In this document: piece by piece, positions 34,720 through 43,834 of the stretch
How the letters are laid out: each line of letters begins with the position of its first letter
Position numbering within the stretch: position 1 is the stretch's first letter
DNA from: Notoacmeibacter sp. MSK16QG-6
GTDB lineage: Bacteria > Pseudomonadota > Alphaproteobacteria > Rhizobiales > Rhizobiaceae
DNA: 64,000 nt
Reading direction: 5' to 3'
NCBI RefSeq assembly: GCF_024158145.1
Contig: NZ_JAMYXM010000001.1
Span: 992,001 to 1,056,000, forward strand
Program-made: the position numbers and the translations under genes
The notes under the pieces: model-generated
What the model was told of the DNA's origin: nothing
What the model saw: the letters and a program-made list of their open reading frames with translations, nothing else
Databases searched by the model: none

Positions 34720-35136
34720 ATGATACATAGAATATTTTCTTTTTATAGAAATTATTTGTCTGACCTTCTTGCGTTTATGGGCGTCATTTATGCAGTGGCA
34801 ACTTTTTTGTACCCAGAATTACCAGCAGAGATTAAAGGATCCCTACGCCGGGATGTGTACGTAGCCATAAGTAAGACGTGCTATTCGGAAGGCGCATTCG
34901 TAGACGCCAGCCCTCTGGATTTTGGAAACGGTTTAGCCATCACCGACTACATCGCCATCGAGAATAAGATTGCGGCAACCGACCGAAGCGGGGTGAAATC
35001 TTACAGTCGACCCGATTACGATAGCAAATATTTCATCGTTGCTAGAGGAAGTGCGTTCCGCATAGCCTCAATTGCCGAATATAGATGTTCGAACGGCAAG
35101 AGCAGCCTCTTCGCAAAGGGCAAATACTTGAACTAG
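34720..35136 (+). CDS. AT-rich orphan protein with one membrane segment, between dnaX and the SRP RNA gene
   Basis: A 138-residue protein I do not recognise. An N-terminal membrane helix (LSDLLAFMGVIYAVATFLYPEL, about residues 14-35) is followed by about 100 residues of probable outer soluble domain with two Cys (TCYSEG and YRCSNG). The ATG at 34720 has AGGA nine bases upstream; ATG at 34699 is in frame but close to the predicted transcript start. Base composition is unlike its neighbours: G+C is 16 of 60 at 34681-34740 and 22 of 60 at 34741-34800. Its stop lies four bases from the 3' end of the convergent SRP RNA gene. It appears recently acquired; function unknown. Confidence 0.65.
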   Translation: MIHRIFSFYRNYLSDLLAFMGVIYAVATFLYPELPAEIKGSLRRDVYVAISKTCYSEGAFVDASPLDFGNGLAITDYIAIENKIAATDRSGVKSYSRPDYDSKYFIVARGSAFRIASIAEYRCSNGKSSLFAKGKYLN

Positions 35137-35140
35137 TCGG

Positions 35141-35242
35141 GTGGGAGACTGGCACGATGACCCGCGCCGGAACCTCGTTGGGGCTGCTTCCTCTCGGACC
35201 TGACCCGGTTGGCGAGTGGTGCGTCCACCACCAGCCTCCCAC
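35141..35242 (-). ncRNA. ffs: signal recognition particle 4.5S RNA
   Basis: A 102-base RNA on the minus strand. Its ends pair (GTGGGAG...CTCCCAC), and the conserved apical domain GGGTCAGGTCC-GAGA-GGAAGCAGCC is the binding site for Ffh. The asymmetric loop with AGCAG and the symmetric loop of GTCAGG are intact. The tetraloop is GAGA instead of the usual GGAA. It is the standard small bacterial type. In rhizobia ffs normally lies just upstream of dnaX; here an AT-rich gene separates them. Ends were set by the outer stem. Confidence 0.93.
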
Positions 35243-35383
35243 GGTCCATATCATCAATCATCGAAGGCTTTGCAAGTTCGTCCGTTCGATTTTGGCCGCA
35301 AAAAAGCGATTTGCCAGACAGACGCCTTGCTTCCGACCCAGAGTTCACGTTTCAATACACCCCGAAGAGGGGGACAAGCCTTT

Positions 35384-35815
35384 ATGCTGACTTTCAACCG
35401 GCACAGCAGCTTCGAAATCGACAGGACGCTCGAAGCCGACAGCCATCCGATTTGTTGGCTGGGCCTTTGCGAACTGCGCCTGATCGACGACCGGCGCTGG
35501 CCTTGGGTTGTCCTTATTCCACAGCGGAACGGCATCACCGAACTGCATGAACTGACACCTCTCGACCAAACCATGATGACGTTCGAAACCAACGAGGTGG
35601 CCGCCGCACTTTGCGCGATCAGCGATTGCGACAAGATCAATCGCGGCGCGCTCGGCAATATCGTTCCGCAACTGCACTATCATATCGTCGCAAGAAATGC
35701 GGGCGATCCCAACTGGCCCGGTCCGGTTTGGGGCTACGGCGTTCGCGAGCCATACGGTTCGGAAGAGCGGATCGCATTCTGCGACCGCCTCAAGCAGCAG
35801 CTTACGCAGAGTTGA
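35384..35815 (+). CDS. HIT-family protein
   Basis: A 143-residue histidine-triad hydrolase/transferase. The active-site motif is LHYHIVAR after GNIVPQ, with the triad H-x-H-x-x. The opening FEIDRTLEADSHPICWLGLCELRLIDDRRWPWVVLIPQR and the tail PNWPGPVWGYG match the rhizobial HIT subgroup, which is usually next to nudC. HIT proteins act on nucleotide phosphoramidates or dinucleotides. ATG at 35384 was chosen; the open frame runs further upstream without homology. Its stop overlaps the nudC start. Confidence 0.9.
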   Translation: MLTFNRHSSFEIDRTLEADSHPICWLGLCELRLIDDRRWPWVVLIPQRNGITELHELTPLDQTMMTFETNEVAAALCAISDCDKINRGALGNIVPQLHYHIVARNAGDPNWPGPVWGYGVREPYGSEERIAFCDRLKQQLTQS

Positions 35816-36786
35816 GCCTTCTGCCTGACGATTTCTGGCCGCTGGCGGAAGCCAGCAGGCAGACCGGCTTTTCGCGCAATTCGATCGAAAGGCGCTCGGA
35901 ACATCGTACAGAAGAGCTGGTGGCCGAAGCGCTGGCCGATCCCAACGCGCTGACACTCGTCTTCAATCACGACGGCCGCCTTCTCTTCGATCCGGCCGGC
36001 TCGCCTTGGCAGCCGCGGGAGCAGGTGGAGCATTTATCGGCGCCCGGATATTCCCAGCGTCTGCTTCTCGGCTGGATGGACGGCACGCCCCGCCACGCGC
36101 TTCAGAGATGCGACACGGCTGACGACCCACCCGATCCGTACAAGGCCATCGACGTCCGCTCCATTTACGCGCAAGGATTGCTCATTCCGGCGGACGAAGG
36201 CGCGCTCGGCCAGGCCCGATCGCTGCTCAACTGGCATGGTGGGCACCGCCATTGCGGCTTTTGCGGCCATGCCACCGAGATAGCCGGAGGCGGGATCAAG
36301 CGAGCGTGTCCCTCATGCGGACGTGAAGTTTTTCCCCGCATCGACCCGGTCGCGATCATGCTCGTCACGGATGGCGAGCGGGCACTTCTGGGCCGCAGCG
36401 CGCATTTTCCGGAGGGCATGTATTCGTGCCTGGCCGGCTTTGTCGAACATGGCGAAACGCTGGAAGACACGGTGCGGCGGGAAGTCTTGGAGGAATCGGG
36501 CATCACAGTCGGCGCGGTCCGCTATCACGCCAGCCAACCCTGGCCCATGCCCCACACATTGATGATGGGCTTTTTCGGCAAGGCCCTGTCGTCGGAAATT
36601 CAGTTCGACGAGACCGAACTGGCGGACTGCCGCTGGTTCAGCCGGGACGAAATGATCGAGGTGCTGTCCCGCCGCCCGGCCTATCAGAGTACCGAGCCGA
36701 GCCTGCCAGGCGGGACATCTGCGCCACCCCGTGGCGCAATCGCCGCCCGGTTGATGGCCGATTGGGTCGCTCTCACAGCCCATTGA
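35812..36786 (+). CDS. nudC: NADH pyrophosphatase / RNA-decapping NUDIX hydrolase
   Basis: A NUDIX hydrolase of about 324 residues that cleaves NAD(H) and NAD-capped RNA. The N-terminal domain is family-typical (GFSRNSIERRSEHR). The zinc ribbon is HCGFCGHAT ... RACPSCG. The NUDIX box is GFVEHGETLEDTVRREVLEESGI, and the NudC signature SQPWPMPHTLMMGF follows. There is no ATG before the domain; TTG at 35812, overlapping the HIT stop as TTGA, gives MSLLPDDFWPLAEASRQTGF and fits family length. Another frame start at 35611 would overlap the HIT gene extensively and is less likely. Confidence 0.92.
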   Translation: MSLLPDDFWPLAEASRQTGFSRNSIERRSEHRTEELVAEALADPNALTLVFNHDGRLLFDPAGSPWQPREQVEHLSAPGYSQRLLLGWMDGTPRHALQRCDTADDPPDPYKAIDVRSIYAQGLLIPADEGALGQARSLLNWHGGHRHCGFCGHATEIAGGGIKRACPSCGREVFPRIDPVAIMLVTDGERALLGRSAHFPEGMYSCLAGFVEHGETLEDTVRREVLEESGITVGAVRYHASQPWPMPHTLMMGFFGKALSSEIQFDETELADCRWFSRDEMIEVLSRRPAYQSTEPSLPGGTSAPPRGAIAARLMADWVALTAH

Positions 36787-36808
36787 GCGTGCCGGCCAAA
36801 CGGAAACC

Positions 36809-37702
36809 CTATCTCGTCTCGGAGCCGTCTTCTTCGATTCCGAGGCCGTCCATCAGGTTTTTGCGGCTTGGATGGGCTTTATAGACGCCGAGAATATTAA
36901 GCTCGTCGGAAAAGAAATCGAGTTCTTCCAGCGCCAGAGCGACATTCTCGTCGTCCGGATGGCCTTCAATGTCGGCGTAAAACTGGGTGGCGAAGAAGCT
37001 GCCATTGAGCTGGTAGCTCTCCAGCTTGGTCATGTTCACGCCATTGGTCGCGAACCCGCCCATGGCCTTATAGAGCGCTGCGGGAATGTTCCGCACCCGA
37101 AAGACGAACGTCGTCATGATGGCGGTGTCGTCCTGCCGCTCGATCTGGTCTTCGCCCGTCGAGAGAACCACAAAGCGGGTGACATTGTTATGGGTGTCCT
37201 CTACGTCGCGCGCCAGAATATCCAGACCGTATAGCTCTGCTGCCAAAGCCGGGGCCAGCGCGGCGCGAGTCCGATCATTGCTGTCACGAACCTCGCGCGC
37301 CGCACCCGCCGTGTCGCCGGCCACCATGGGCGTCCATCCATTGCTTCGGATAATATTGCGGCATTGGCCGAGCGCATGGATATGGCTGTGGACGGTGCGG
37401 ATGTCATCCTTCGCCGCGCCAGGAAGCGCCATCAACTGAAAGCGGATCGGCAGAAACCATTCGCCGACAATCTGGAGCCGCGAATTGGGCAGAAGATGAT
37501 GAATATCGGCGACGCGTCCGGCTATGGTGTTTTCGATCGGGATCATGGCCAGATCGGCAGCGCCGCTCTCAACCGCCTGGAACGCCTCCTCGAAGGTGGG
37601 GCAAGGCACAGGCTCCATATTGGGGAACATTTCCCGGCACGCCTTGTCGGAATTGGCGCCCCTTTCGCCCTGAAACGAAATACGGCCCTGTCGCGGATCC
37701 AT
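36809..37702 (-). CDS. pheA: prephenate dehydratase
   Basis: A 297-residue enzyme that turns prephenate into phenylpyruvate in phenylalanine synthesis. The catalytic domain has ISFQGERGANSDKACREMFP, PTFEEAFQAVESGAADLAMIPIENTIAGRV and DTHNNVTRFVVL (TRF motif). The regulatory ACT domain follows, with MTTFVFRVRNIPAALYKAMGGFATNGVNMTKLESY and FFATQFYADIEGH, so feedback by phenylalanine is likely. ATG at 37702 follows AGAGGA; upstream in-frame codons belong to kdsB. It lies four bases after kdsB and is convergent with nudC. Confidence 0.96.
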   Translation of the reverse strand: MDPRQGRISFQGERGANSDKACREMFPNMEPVPCPTFEEAFQAVESGAADLAMIPIENTIAGRVADIHHLLPNSRLQIVGEWFLPIRFQLMALPGAAKDDIRTVHSHIHALGQCRNIIRSNGWTPMVAGDTAGAAREVRDSNDRTRAALAPALAAELYGLDILARDVEDTHNNVTRFVVLSTGEDQIERQDDTAIMTTFVFRVRNIPAALYKAMGGFATNGVNMTKLESYQLNGSFFATQFYADIEGHPDDENVALALEELDFFSDELNILGVYKAHPSRKNLMDGLGIEEDGSETR

Positions 37703-37706
37703 CGTC

Positions 37707-38447
37707 CTATCCTCTGCCAGATCGAGCAATACGGCGGCGGGCTTCGTCCAGATCGGCAGGCGTGTCAACGCCGAGCGGCACATCGTCGACGATGGCCGCG
37801 TCGATTCGCATCGCCGCTTCCAGTGCACGTAACTGCTCCAGCCTTTCGCGCTTTTCGAGCGCTGAACGCGGCAGGGCGACGAACCGCGCCAGTGCATCGC
37901 GGCGATAGGCGTAGAGACCGATATGATGATATCGCGTCCCCTCTCCCCAGGGCGCGGTGGCCCGCGTGAAATAGAGTGCGCGCAGTCTGCTATCGCTCAA
38001 CGGGCTGCCGACGATCTTCACCACATTCGGATTATTCATCTCCGCTTCATTTGTGATGGGCGCGCCGAGCGTACCGATCGCGACGTCCGGATCGTCGAGA
38101 AGTGCGAGGGCGCTTTTCACGATGGCGGGGTCGAGAGTCGGCAGATCGCCCTGAACGTTGACGACGATCTCGACCTCTCCCGTCGGATCGAGCTTTTGCA
38201 GCGCTTCGAAGATGCGATCCGATCCAGAAGGATGCTCTGTCGACGTCATCACCGCTTCGAAGCCGGCGCTTTCAACGGCTGCGCGAATTTCCTCATCATC
38301 CGTCGCAACCGCTACCCGGCCAAGTCCTGCTGCCGCCGTCCGTTCCGCCACATGGACGATCATCGGGCGACCGCAAATATCGGCCAGCGGTTTGCCCGGC
38401 AGTCTGCTGGCTGCAAGGCGAGCCGGTATCAAGGCCATGGATGTCAT
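37707..38447 (-). CDS. kdsB: 3-deoxy-manno-octulosonate cytidylyltransferase
   Basis: A 246-residue enzyme that makes CMP-Kdo for lipopolysaccharide. Seen: [62 protein letters not shown], and [19 protein letters not shown]. The ATG at 38447 ([11 protein letters not shown]) was chosen; the longer upstream frame lacks homology. It forms a two-gene unit with pheA and is divergent from the cytochrome c gene. Confidence 0.96.
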   Translation of the reverse strand: MTSMALIPARLAASRLPGKPLADICGRPMIVHVAERTAAAGLGRVAVATDDEEIRAAVESAGFEAVMTSTEHPSGSDRIFEALQKLDPTGEVEIVVNVQGDLPTLDPAIVKSALALLDDPDVAIGTLGAPITNEAEMNNPNVVKIVGSPLSDSRLRALYFTRATAPWGEGTRYHHIGLYAYRRDALARFVALPRSALEKRERLEQLRALEAAMRIDAAIVDDVPLGVDTPADLDEARRRIARSGRG

Positions 38448-38686
38448 AAACGGGCAACCTTTCCACAAGCGCGCTTTGCCTTCGACCAATGTCGGCGCAA
38501 CGCCGCCCTTATATGTGTTGCAAGGGACAGGCAAAAGACATAGTTTCCGCCGCGAACCGGGCCGGGGCGGTCCGGAACAAGCCTGACCGGCTTGCTCGCA
38601 GTGCCTTTCGGGGGAGTTGTCGAAGGGGTAGCGGCCTAGGCTGCGCAACGCATTGCGGGAGCGACCTTCTAGGAGCCTGGAGTTTC

Positions 38687-39664
38687 ATGGACTCTTTTGA
38701 ACTGAACAAGATTGTCGGCGGCCTTCTGGCCGCAGTGTTCGTTGTTTTCTCTATCGGTCTCATCTCCGACGCCATCTTCCATGAAGAAGTGCCCGAACAG
38801 GCAGGCTACGTGATCGAAGCCGCCGAGGAAGGCGAAGGCGGGGACGCCAGCGGCGGAGAAGCCGAGACAGTTTCGATCGCGGCGCTCATGGCCGATGCCG
38901 ATCCCGCCGCTGGCGAGAGCGTCTTCAAGAAATGCGCAGCCTGCCACACCATTGAAAGCGGGGGCGCCAACAAGGTCGGCCCCAATCTCCATGGCGTGGT
39001 TGGCCGGGCCATCGCAGGCCACGAAGGGTTCTCTTATTCCGAGGCTTTGAAAACCTATGGCGGCGAAGTCGGTGAATGGGACTTCGAGCATCTCAATGCC
39101 TTTCTGCTGAAACCGAAGGATGAGGTGCCGGGCACGGCAATGGGCTTCGCCGGCCTGAAAAAGGACTCCGACCGCGCCAATCTCATTGCCTGGATGAACG
39201 AGCAGTCCGACAGTCCTCTGCCGCTTCCTGAACCGGAAGCTGAGAGCGACGAAGGTGGCGAGCCGGCGGCCGATGCCGCGGAAGCAGACGGCCAGCCGCA
39301 GGCTGAAGGCGCAGCGGACGCCGAAGGCACAGGCGACCCGGACGGTGCAGAGCCTGCCGAAACCACCACCGAAGCCGCCCCGTCTTCGGAAACGGCCCCC
39401 GCTGACACGCCGACGGCCGTCGAGGGGACAGGCGAACCGCTCGACGGATCGGCCGAGACCGGTGAAGAAGGCTCTGCAGCAGATGAGCCGGCTGCCTCCG
39501 GTGACGCGGCGGCGACTGAAAGTGACGCGACCGGCGCGGAAGCTTCGACTGCAACGGAAGCAGAGCCGGCCGCCGAAACGGACTCGTCGAGCGAGACGCC
39601 GACCGATGCCGATGGCGAACCGTTGACGGAAGAAGAGCTTCTGCGGCGTCGGCAGGCCAACTGA
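38687..39664 (+). CDS. membrane-anchored class I cytochrome c (CycM-like) with a long acidic tail
   Basis: A 325-residue cytochrome. An N-terminal membrane anchor (IVGGLLAAVFVVFSIGLISDAIF) is followed by an acidic linker and one heme domain. The heme motif is C83-A-A-C86-H87, and the axial Met is in GTAMGFAG. WDFEHLNAFLLKPKD and DRANLIAWMNEQ match the CycM/c552 family that feeds aa3 oxidase. Residues about 172-325 form a low-complexity Ala/Glu/Pro/Thr-rich extension, much longer than usual for the family. The ATG at 38687 follows AGGAG. It is divergent from kdsB and followed by a strong terminator. Confidence 0.92.
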   Translation: MDSFELNKIVGGLLAAVFVVFSIGLISDAIFHEEVPEQAGYVIEAAEEGEGGDASGGEAETVSIAALMADADPAAGESVFKKCAACHTIESGGANKVGPNLHGVVGRAIAGHEGFSYSEALKTYGGEVGEWDFEHLNAFLLKPKDEVPGTAMGFAGLKKDSDRANLIAWMNEQSDSPLPLPEPEAESDEGGEPAADAAEADGQPQAEGAADAEGTGDPDGAEPAETTTEAAPSSETAPADTPTAVEGTGEPLDGSAETGEEGSAADEPAASGDAAATESDATGAEASTATEAEPAAETDSSSETPTDADGEPLTEEELLRRRQAN

Positions 39665-39725
39665 TCGGTTCGGCAACGACGCTTCGAAAGGTGTTACCTT
39701 TCCGCTTTGTCATGCAGACATCATG

Positions 39726-39753
39726 AAAAAGCCGGCTTCTGGCCGGCTTTTTT
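39726..39753 (+). terminator. Rho-independent terminator after cytochrome c
   Basis: A perfect 11-bp stem, AAAAAGCCGGC and GCCGGCTTTTT, with a five-base loop and a T-run. It lies 61 bases after the cytochrome stop codon and can act in both directions. Confidence 0.92.
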
Positions 39754-39856
39754 ATTGCCATTACATCTGTCTGCCCTCCCTTATTGCTGATGCGATGGCC
39801 TTTCGGACATCATCGCAGACGGGACGGGTGGGCATCATCGTCAGGGAGCGGAATGC

Positions 39857-41878
39857 ATGACAGAGAGATGGCGGCACAAAGATCGGCGGACAATCAAGGG
39901 GTTCGAAGGCACGAGTCTCGACCGCCGTTCGCTTTTGATCGCGGGAGGTTGTGGCGTTGCTTCGCTGGCTACGTTCGGCCTGCCGTCAGACGCCCTTGCG
40001 CAAGCCGAAACCATCGCCAATCCGGCTCTGCCGGCGGCCGATATTCGTGAGGCTCTGCCGTGGCATCATGCGACCACTCTGCTCGGCGAGCCGAAATATG
40101 AAGAGGGCTTCGACCATTTCGCCTATGTCAATCCGGGTGCACCGAAGGGCGGGGTCGTCCGTCAGGGTTCCATCGGCAGTTACGACAGTTTCAACCCGAT
40201 TGTTCCGAAGGGCGAAGTCGGCGACGGTCTTGGGCTAATCTACGAAACGCTATTCACGTCCGCTCTCGACGAACTCGATATTTCTGCAATGTACGGCCTC
40301 CTGGCCGATGCCATTCGATACCCCGATGATTTCTCATGGGTGTCTTACCGAATGAACCCTGACGCCCGATGGCACGATGGCGAGCCCGTCAAGGCGTCGG
40401 ATGTGATCTGGAGCTTCAACAAGCTCAAGGAACTGCACCCGCAATATCGCTTCTACTACGCCAATGTGGTGGAGGCGGTGGAGAGCGCGCCTGGCGAAGT
40501 GACATTCCTGTTCAATGAACGCAATAATCGCGAACTGCCGCACATTGTCGGGCAGGTCCTGGTCCTGCCCCAACATTGGTGGGAGGGCGAAGATGGGAAT
40601 GGGCGGAAACGCGACATCGCATCGACCACGCTGGAGCGACCGCTTGGCAGCGGGCCCTATCGGATCGGAGCTTTCAGCGCCGGGCAAACACTGGTCTATG
40701 ATCGGGTTGAGGACTACTGGGGCAGGGATTTGCCGGTCAATGTCGGGTCCAACAATTTCGGCCAGATCCGCTATGAGTATTTCCGCGATCAGGTGGCGAT
40801 GATCCAGGCTCTGAAAGCCGGCAAGCTCGACTTTCGCTCCGAAAACAGCGCCACGACCTGGAATACCGCCTACACCGAAAACCTCTTCCCAGCCCGGCGA
40901 AAAGGCTATGTCGACCTGAAGATCGTGCCGGACAAGGCGTCCGGCGTCATGCAGGCTTTCGTGCCCAATATGCGCCGCAAGAAGTTTCAGGATTCCCGGG
41001 TGCGCCGGGCCATCAGCTATTGTTTCGATTTCGAAACGCTGAACCGCACGATCTTCTATGGCATGTATCTGCGCCCAGACAGCTTTTTCGCGGGCACCGA
41101 ACTCGCCTCCAGCGGGCTGCCGCAAGGCATGGAACGCGACATACTGGAAAAATACCGCGCCGATCTGCCGGAATCGGTTTTCACCGATGTCTTCACGAAC
41201 CCCATTGGCGGGTCCAATTCGGCCATGCGCAAAAATCTCCGTATTGCGCTCGATCTCTTCAAAGAGGCCGGTTACGAACTGCGAAACCGTCGCCTCGTGA
41301 ACGCGCAGACAGGCGAACCTTTCGGTTTCGAGGTGCTCTACGCAAGCGAAAGCTCGGCACGCGTTATTACGCCGCTTCAACAGTCGCTGCGCCGGCTGGG
41401 CGTCGACGTCTCGTTGCGGCTCATGGAACCCAATGCCTATCTGGAGCGCATCAGAAATTTCGACTACGACATGATTACCTCGGCCTGGGGGCAATCGCTC
41501 TCGCCGGGCAATGAACAGCGCAACTATTGGGGCAGCGGCTCCAAGGATACGCCCGGTTCACGCAACTACGCCGGTATTGCCGATCTCGGCATCGACGCGC
41601 TGATTGACGAGGTTATCTTCTCGGAGACGCGGGAGCATCTTGTGGCCGCGACACGGGCGCTCGACCGTGCGCTTCTGCATCACCATTATGTGATCCCGCA
41701 ATTGTACTATCCGTTCGACAGGCTGATCGTCTGGAACCGGATAAAAGGCCCCGATCCCTTGCCGGAATTCTCTGTCGGCTTCCCGACCGTCTGGTGGGAG
41801 GATCAAGCCAATGCCGAGGCTATCGACGCGGGGCTAAAAGATCTGCCCGAACCGCCGGAGCCGCCAGAGGATGGCTGA
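39857..41878 (+). CDS. yejA: ABC transporter substrate-binding protein, YejA family (first copy)
   Basis: A 673-residue family-5 (oligopeptide-type) solute-binding protein. The Tat signal SLDRRSLLIAGGCGVASLATFGL is followed by an Ala-rich cleavage region near residue 50 (ALAQA). The YejA features are GEPKYEEGFDHFAYVNPGAPKGGVVRQGSIGSYDSFNP, PDARWHDGEPVKASDVIWSF and VFTDPIGGS-like VFTNPIGGSNSAMRKNL. It should deliver peptides to YejB-YejE-YejF. The second copy starts inside its last codons, with an 8-base overlap. In enterics YejABEF takes up microcin C-like peptides; in rhizobia it is linked to tolerance of host antimicrobial peptides. The role here is inferred from family. Confidence 0.93.
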   Translation: MTERWRHKDRRTIKGFEGTSLDRRSLLIAGGCGVASLATFGLPSDALAQAETIANPALPAADIREALPWHHATTLLGEPKYEEGFDHFAYVNPGAPKGGVVRQGSIGSYDSFNPIVPKGEVGDGLGLIYETLFTSALDELDISAMYGLLADAIRYPDDFSWVSYRMNPDARWHDGEPVKASDVIWSFNKLKELHPQYRFYYANVVEAVESAPGEVTFLFNERNNRELPHIVGQVLVLPQHWWEGEDGNGRKRDIASTTLERPLGSGPYRIGAFSAGQTLVYDRVEDYWGRDLPVNVGSNNFGQIRYEYFRDQVAMIQALKAGKLDFRSENSATTWNTAYTENLFPARRKGYVDLKIVPDKASGVMQAFVPNMRRKKFQDSRVRRAISYCFDFETLNRTIFYGMYLRPDSFFAGTELASSGLPQGMERDILEKYRADLPESVFTDVFTNPIGGSNSAMRKNLRIALDLFKEAGYELRNRRLVNAQTGEPFGFEVLYASESSARVITPLQQSLRRLGVDVSLRLMEPNAYLERIRNFDYDMITSAWGQSLSPGNEQRNYWGSGSKDTPGSRNYAGIADLGIDALIDEVIFSETREHLVAATRALDRALLHHHYVIPQLYYPFDRLIVWNRIKGPDPLPEFSVGFPTVWWEDQANAEAIDAGLKDLPEPPEPPEDG

Positions 41879-43826
41879 TCGCAGCGGATTTCAAGCCACT
41901 CGCCGTTCCGTCCTGACCGGCGCGGCGGCTCTATCGATCGCGCCCCTCCTGCCTCGTACGCTATTTGCGGAAACACCTCGCGATCAGCCCCTTCACGGGC
42001 TATCGGCTTTCGGCGAACTAAAATACGGGCTGGATTTCACGCATTTCGATTTCGCCAATCCAGATGCACCGAAGGGCGGACGCATTTCGTTTCAGGCTCC
42101 GAACTGGATCGGCAATCAAAGCACGAGCGGCTTCGATACCCTCAACATTTTCGTGCTGCGTGGCATCGGCGCGCCGCGGCTCGAACTTACCTATGATAGC
42201 CTGATGACGCCGGCACCGGTAAATACGATGGCGGCTGCTGTCGACGAGCCGGACTCGATCTACGGTCTGCTGGCTGAAAGCGTGACCATTGAGGAGAATG
42301 GAAAGCGCTATCGCTTCCGTTTGCGCCCAGAAGCGCGATTTCACGATGGCACCCCGGTGACGTCAGCAGATGTCGTCGACAGCTATGAGAGGCTGCAGGA
42401 TTCCGCGACCCACCCCTATTTTTCGCTATCGCTGACGCAATTGGCGGCAGTGGAAGCCAATGGCGAGCACGAGGTCAGTCTGGTCTTCTCCGGCGTGCAT
42501 AGTGAGCGCACGATCCTTTCGGCGGCTGCTCTGCCAATTATCGCGAAGTCCTTCTGGAACGACCACCCCTATGACGGCTCCCAGCTTGTCGCGCCGCTCG
42601 GCAGCGGTCCATATCGCGTCGGGCGAATGCGCGCCGGCACATTCATCGAATATGAGCGCGATCCGGACTATTGGGGCGCCAACCTTCCTGTCCGTCGCGG
42701 GCTCTACCATTTCGATGTGATCCGCGTGGAAACCTTCCGCGACCACACGCCCGCCTTCGAAAGCTTCAAGAAGGGCGAAACGCTTTACCGCGAAGAGTTT
42801 TCGTCCCAACGCTGGGCGCAGCAATACGATTTTCCGGCGCTGCGGGACGGTCGCGTCGTCAAACGCGAAGTGCCTGAAGAGGAAGTCGGCAGCTTCCAGG
42901 GCATGGCGATCAATCGTCGCCGGGCAAAGTTCGACGATCTGCGGACACGCCAGGCGCTCGATCTCTGCTTCGATTTCGACTGGATGAACCGCCAGCTTTT
43001 CTTTGGCCAGTACGAGCGCACAGCGTCCTTTTTCCACGGCTCGGAATTTGCTGCGGAAGGACCGGCAAGCGAAGCGGAACGGGCGCTGCTGGAGCCGTTT
43101 GTCGACGAGTTATCCGATGCAGTGTTCGGCCCACCGCCACTGCCCGCCAAGACCGATGGATCGGGTCAGGACCGCGCAACCCTTCGCGAGGCGGCGCGTC
43201 TGTTGAAGGAAGCAGGCTGGACGAGAGGCTCCGATGGTTTGGTCGTCGATGAAAAAGGCCAGCGCCTGACTGTCGAATTGCTCATCGATACGCAGGGTTT
43301 TGTCCGTATCCTCGAACCGTACAGCCAAAACCTGCGGCGCATCGGAATCGATGCTTCGGTCCGGTTGATCGAGCCGACCCTCTTTGAGAGGCGTGTCCGC
43401 GAATATGATTTCGACTGCACCATTCAGCGGTTGAGCCATGGCGCAACGCCAAGCGACGACGACCTAGCGCTCATTTTCAGCAGCGACGCCGCCGAAGCAA
43501 GCGGCACGCAAAACCTCTCCGGCACCAAGAGCACTGCGGTCGACGCCATGATCGCCGCAGCTGGAAAGGCCGAAAGCCGGGACGAACTGCGCACAGCACT
43601 ACGTGCGTTGGACCGTGTGATGCGACATCGGCAGGACTGGGTTCTGAACTGGTCCTCACCCAATCACCGCGTTTCCCACTGGGATGTGTTCGGCTATGGA
43701 GAGAAACCGCCATTCGGATTCGCTGTTGAAGCCCTATGGTGGTGGGAGGACGCAAAGGCCGAAAAGCTCGGTCTGGCATACGGAAAACCGTCCGGCGATA
43801 GAGCCGGCGTGAAGAACGAGGAGTAA
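41871..43826 (+). CDS. ABC transporter substrate-binding protein, YejA family (second copy)
   Basis: A 651-residue paralog of the upstream protein, also with a Tat signal ([18 protein letters not shown], cleavage near LFAE). Core: [83 protein letters not shown]. It overlaps the first copy by eight bases, so the two are translationally coupled. Divergence between the copies suggests different ligand ranges for one permease pair. Two yejA genes in tandem are known from some rhizobia. Confidence 0.93.
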   Translation: MADRSGFQATRRSVLTGAAALSIAPLLPRTLFAETPRDQPLHGLSAFGELKYGLDFTHFDFANPDAPKGGRISFQAPNWIGNQSTSGFDTLNIFVLRGIGAPRLELTYDSLMTPAPVNTMAAAVDEPDSIYGLLAESVTIEENGKRYRFRLRPEARFHDGTPVTSADVVDSYERLQDSATHPYFSLSLTQLAAVEANGEHEVSLVFSGVHSERTILSAAALPIIAKSFWNDHPYDGSQLVAPLGSGPYRVGRMRAGTFIEYERDPDYWGANLPVRRGLYHFDVIRVETFRDHTPAFESFKKGETLYREEFSSQRWAQQYDFPALRDGRVVKREVPEEEVGSFQGMAINRRRAKFDDLRTRQALDLCFDFDWMNRQLFFGQYERTASFFHGSEFAAEGPASEAERALLEPFVDELSDAVFGPPPLPAKTDGSGQDRATLREAARLLKEAGWTRGSDGLVVDEKGQRLTVELLIDTQGFVRILEPYSQNLRRIGIDASVRLIEPTLFERRVREYDFDCTIQRLSHGATPSDDDLALIFSSDAAEASGTQNLSGTKSTAVDAMIAAAGKAESRDELRTALRALDRVMRHRQDWVLNWSSPNHRVSHWDVFGYGEKPPFGFAVEALWWWEDAKAEKLGLAYGKPSGDRAGVKNEE

Positions 43827-43834
43827 GGCCAAAT

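Noticed and set aside
33206-34723. 505-codon open frame on the plus strand opposite dnaX
   Set aside because: It mirrors the dnaX codons, shows no family pattern and is typical of antisense frames in GC-rich DNA.
40334-41494. 386-codon open frame on the minus strand opposite the first yejA
   Set aside because: Antisense to a well-supported yejA; no domain pattern.
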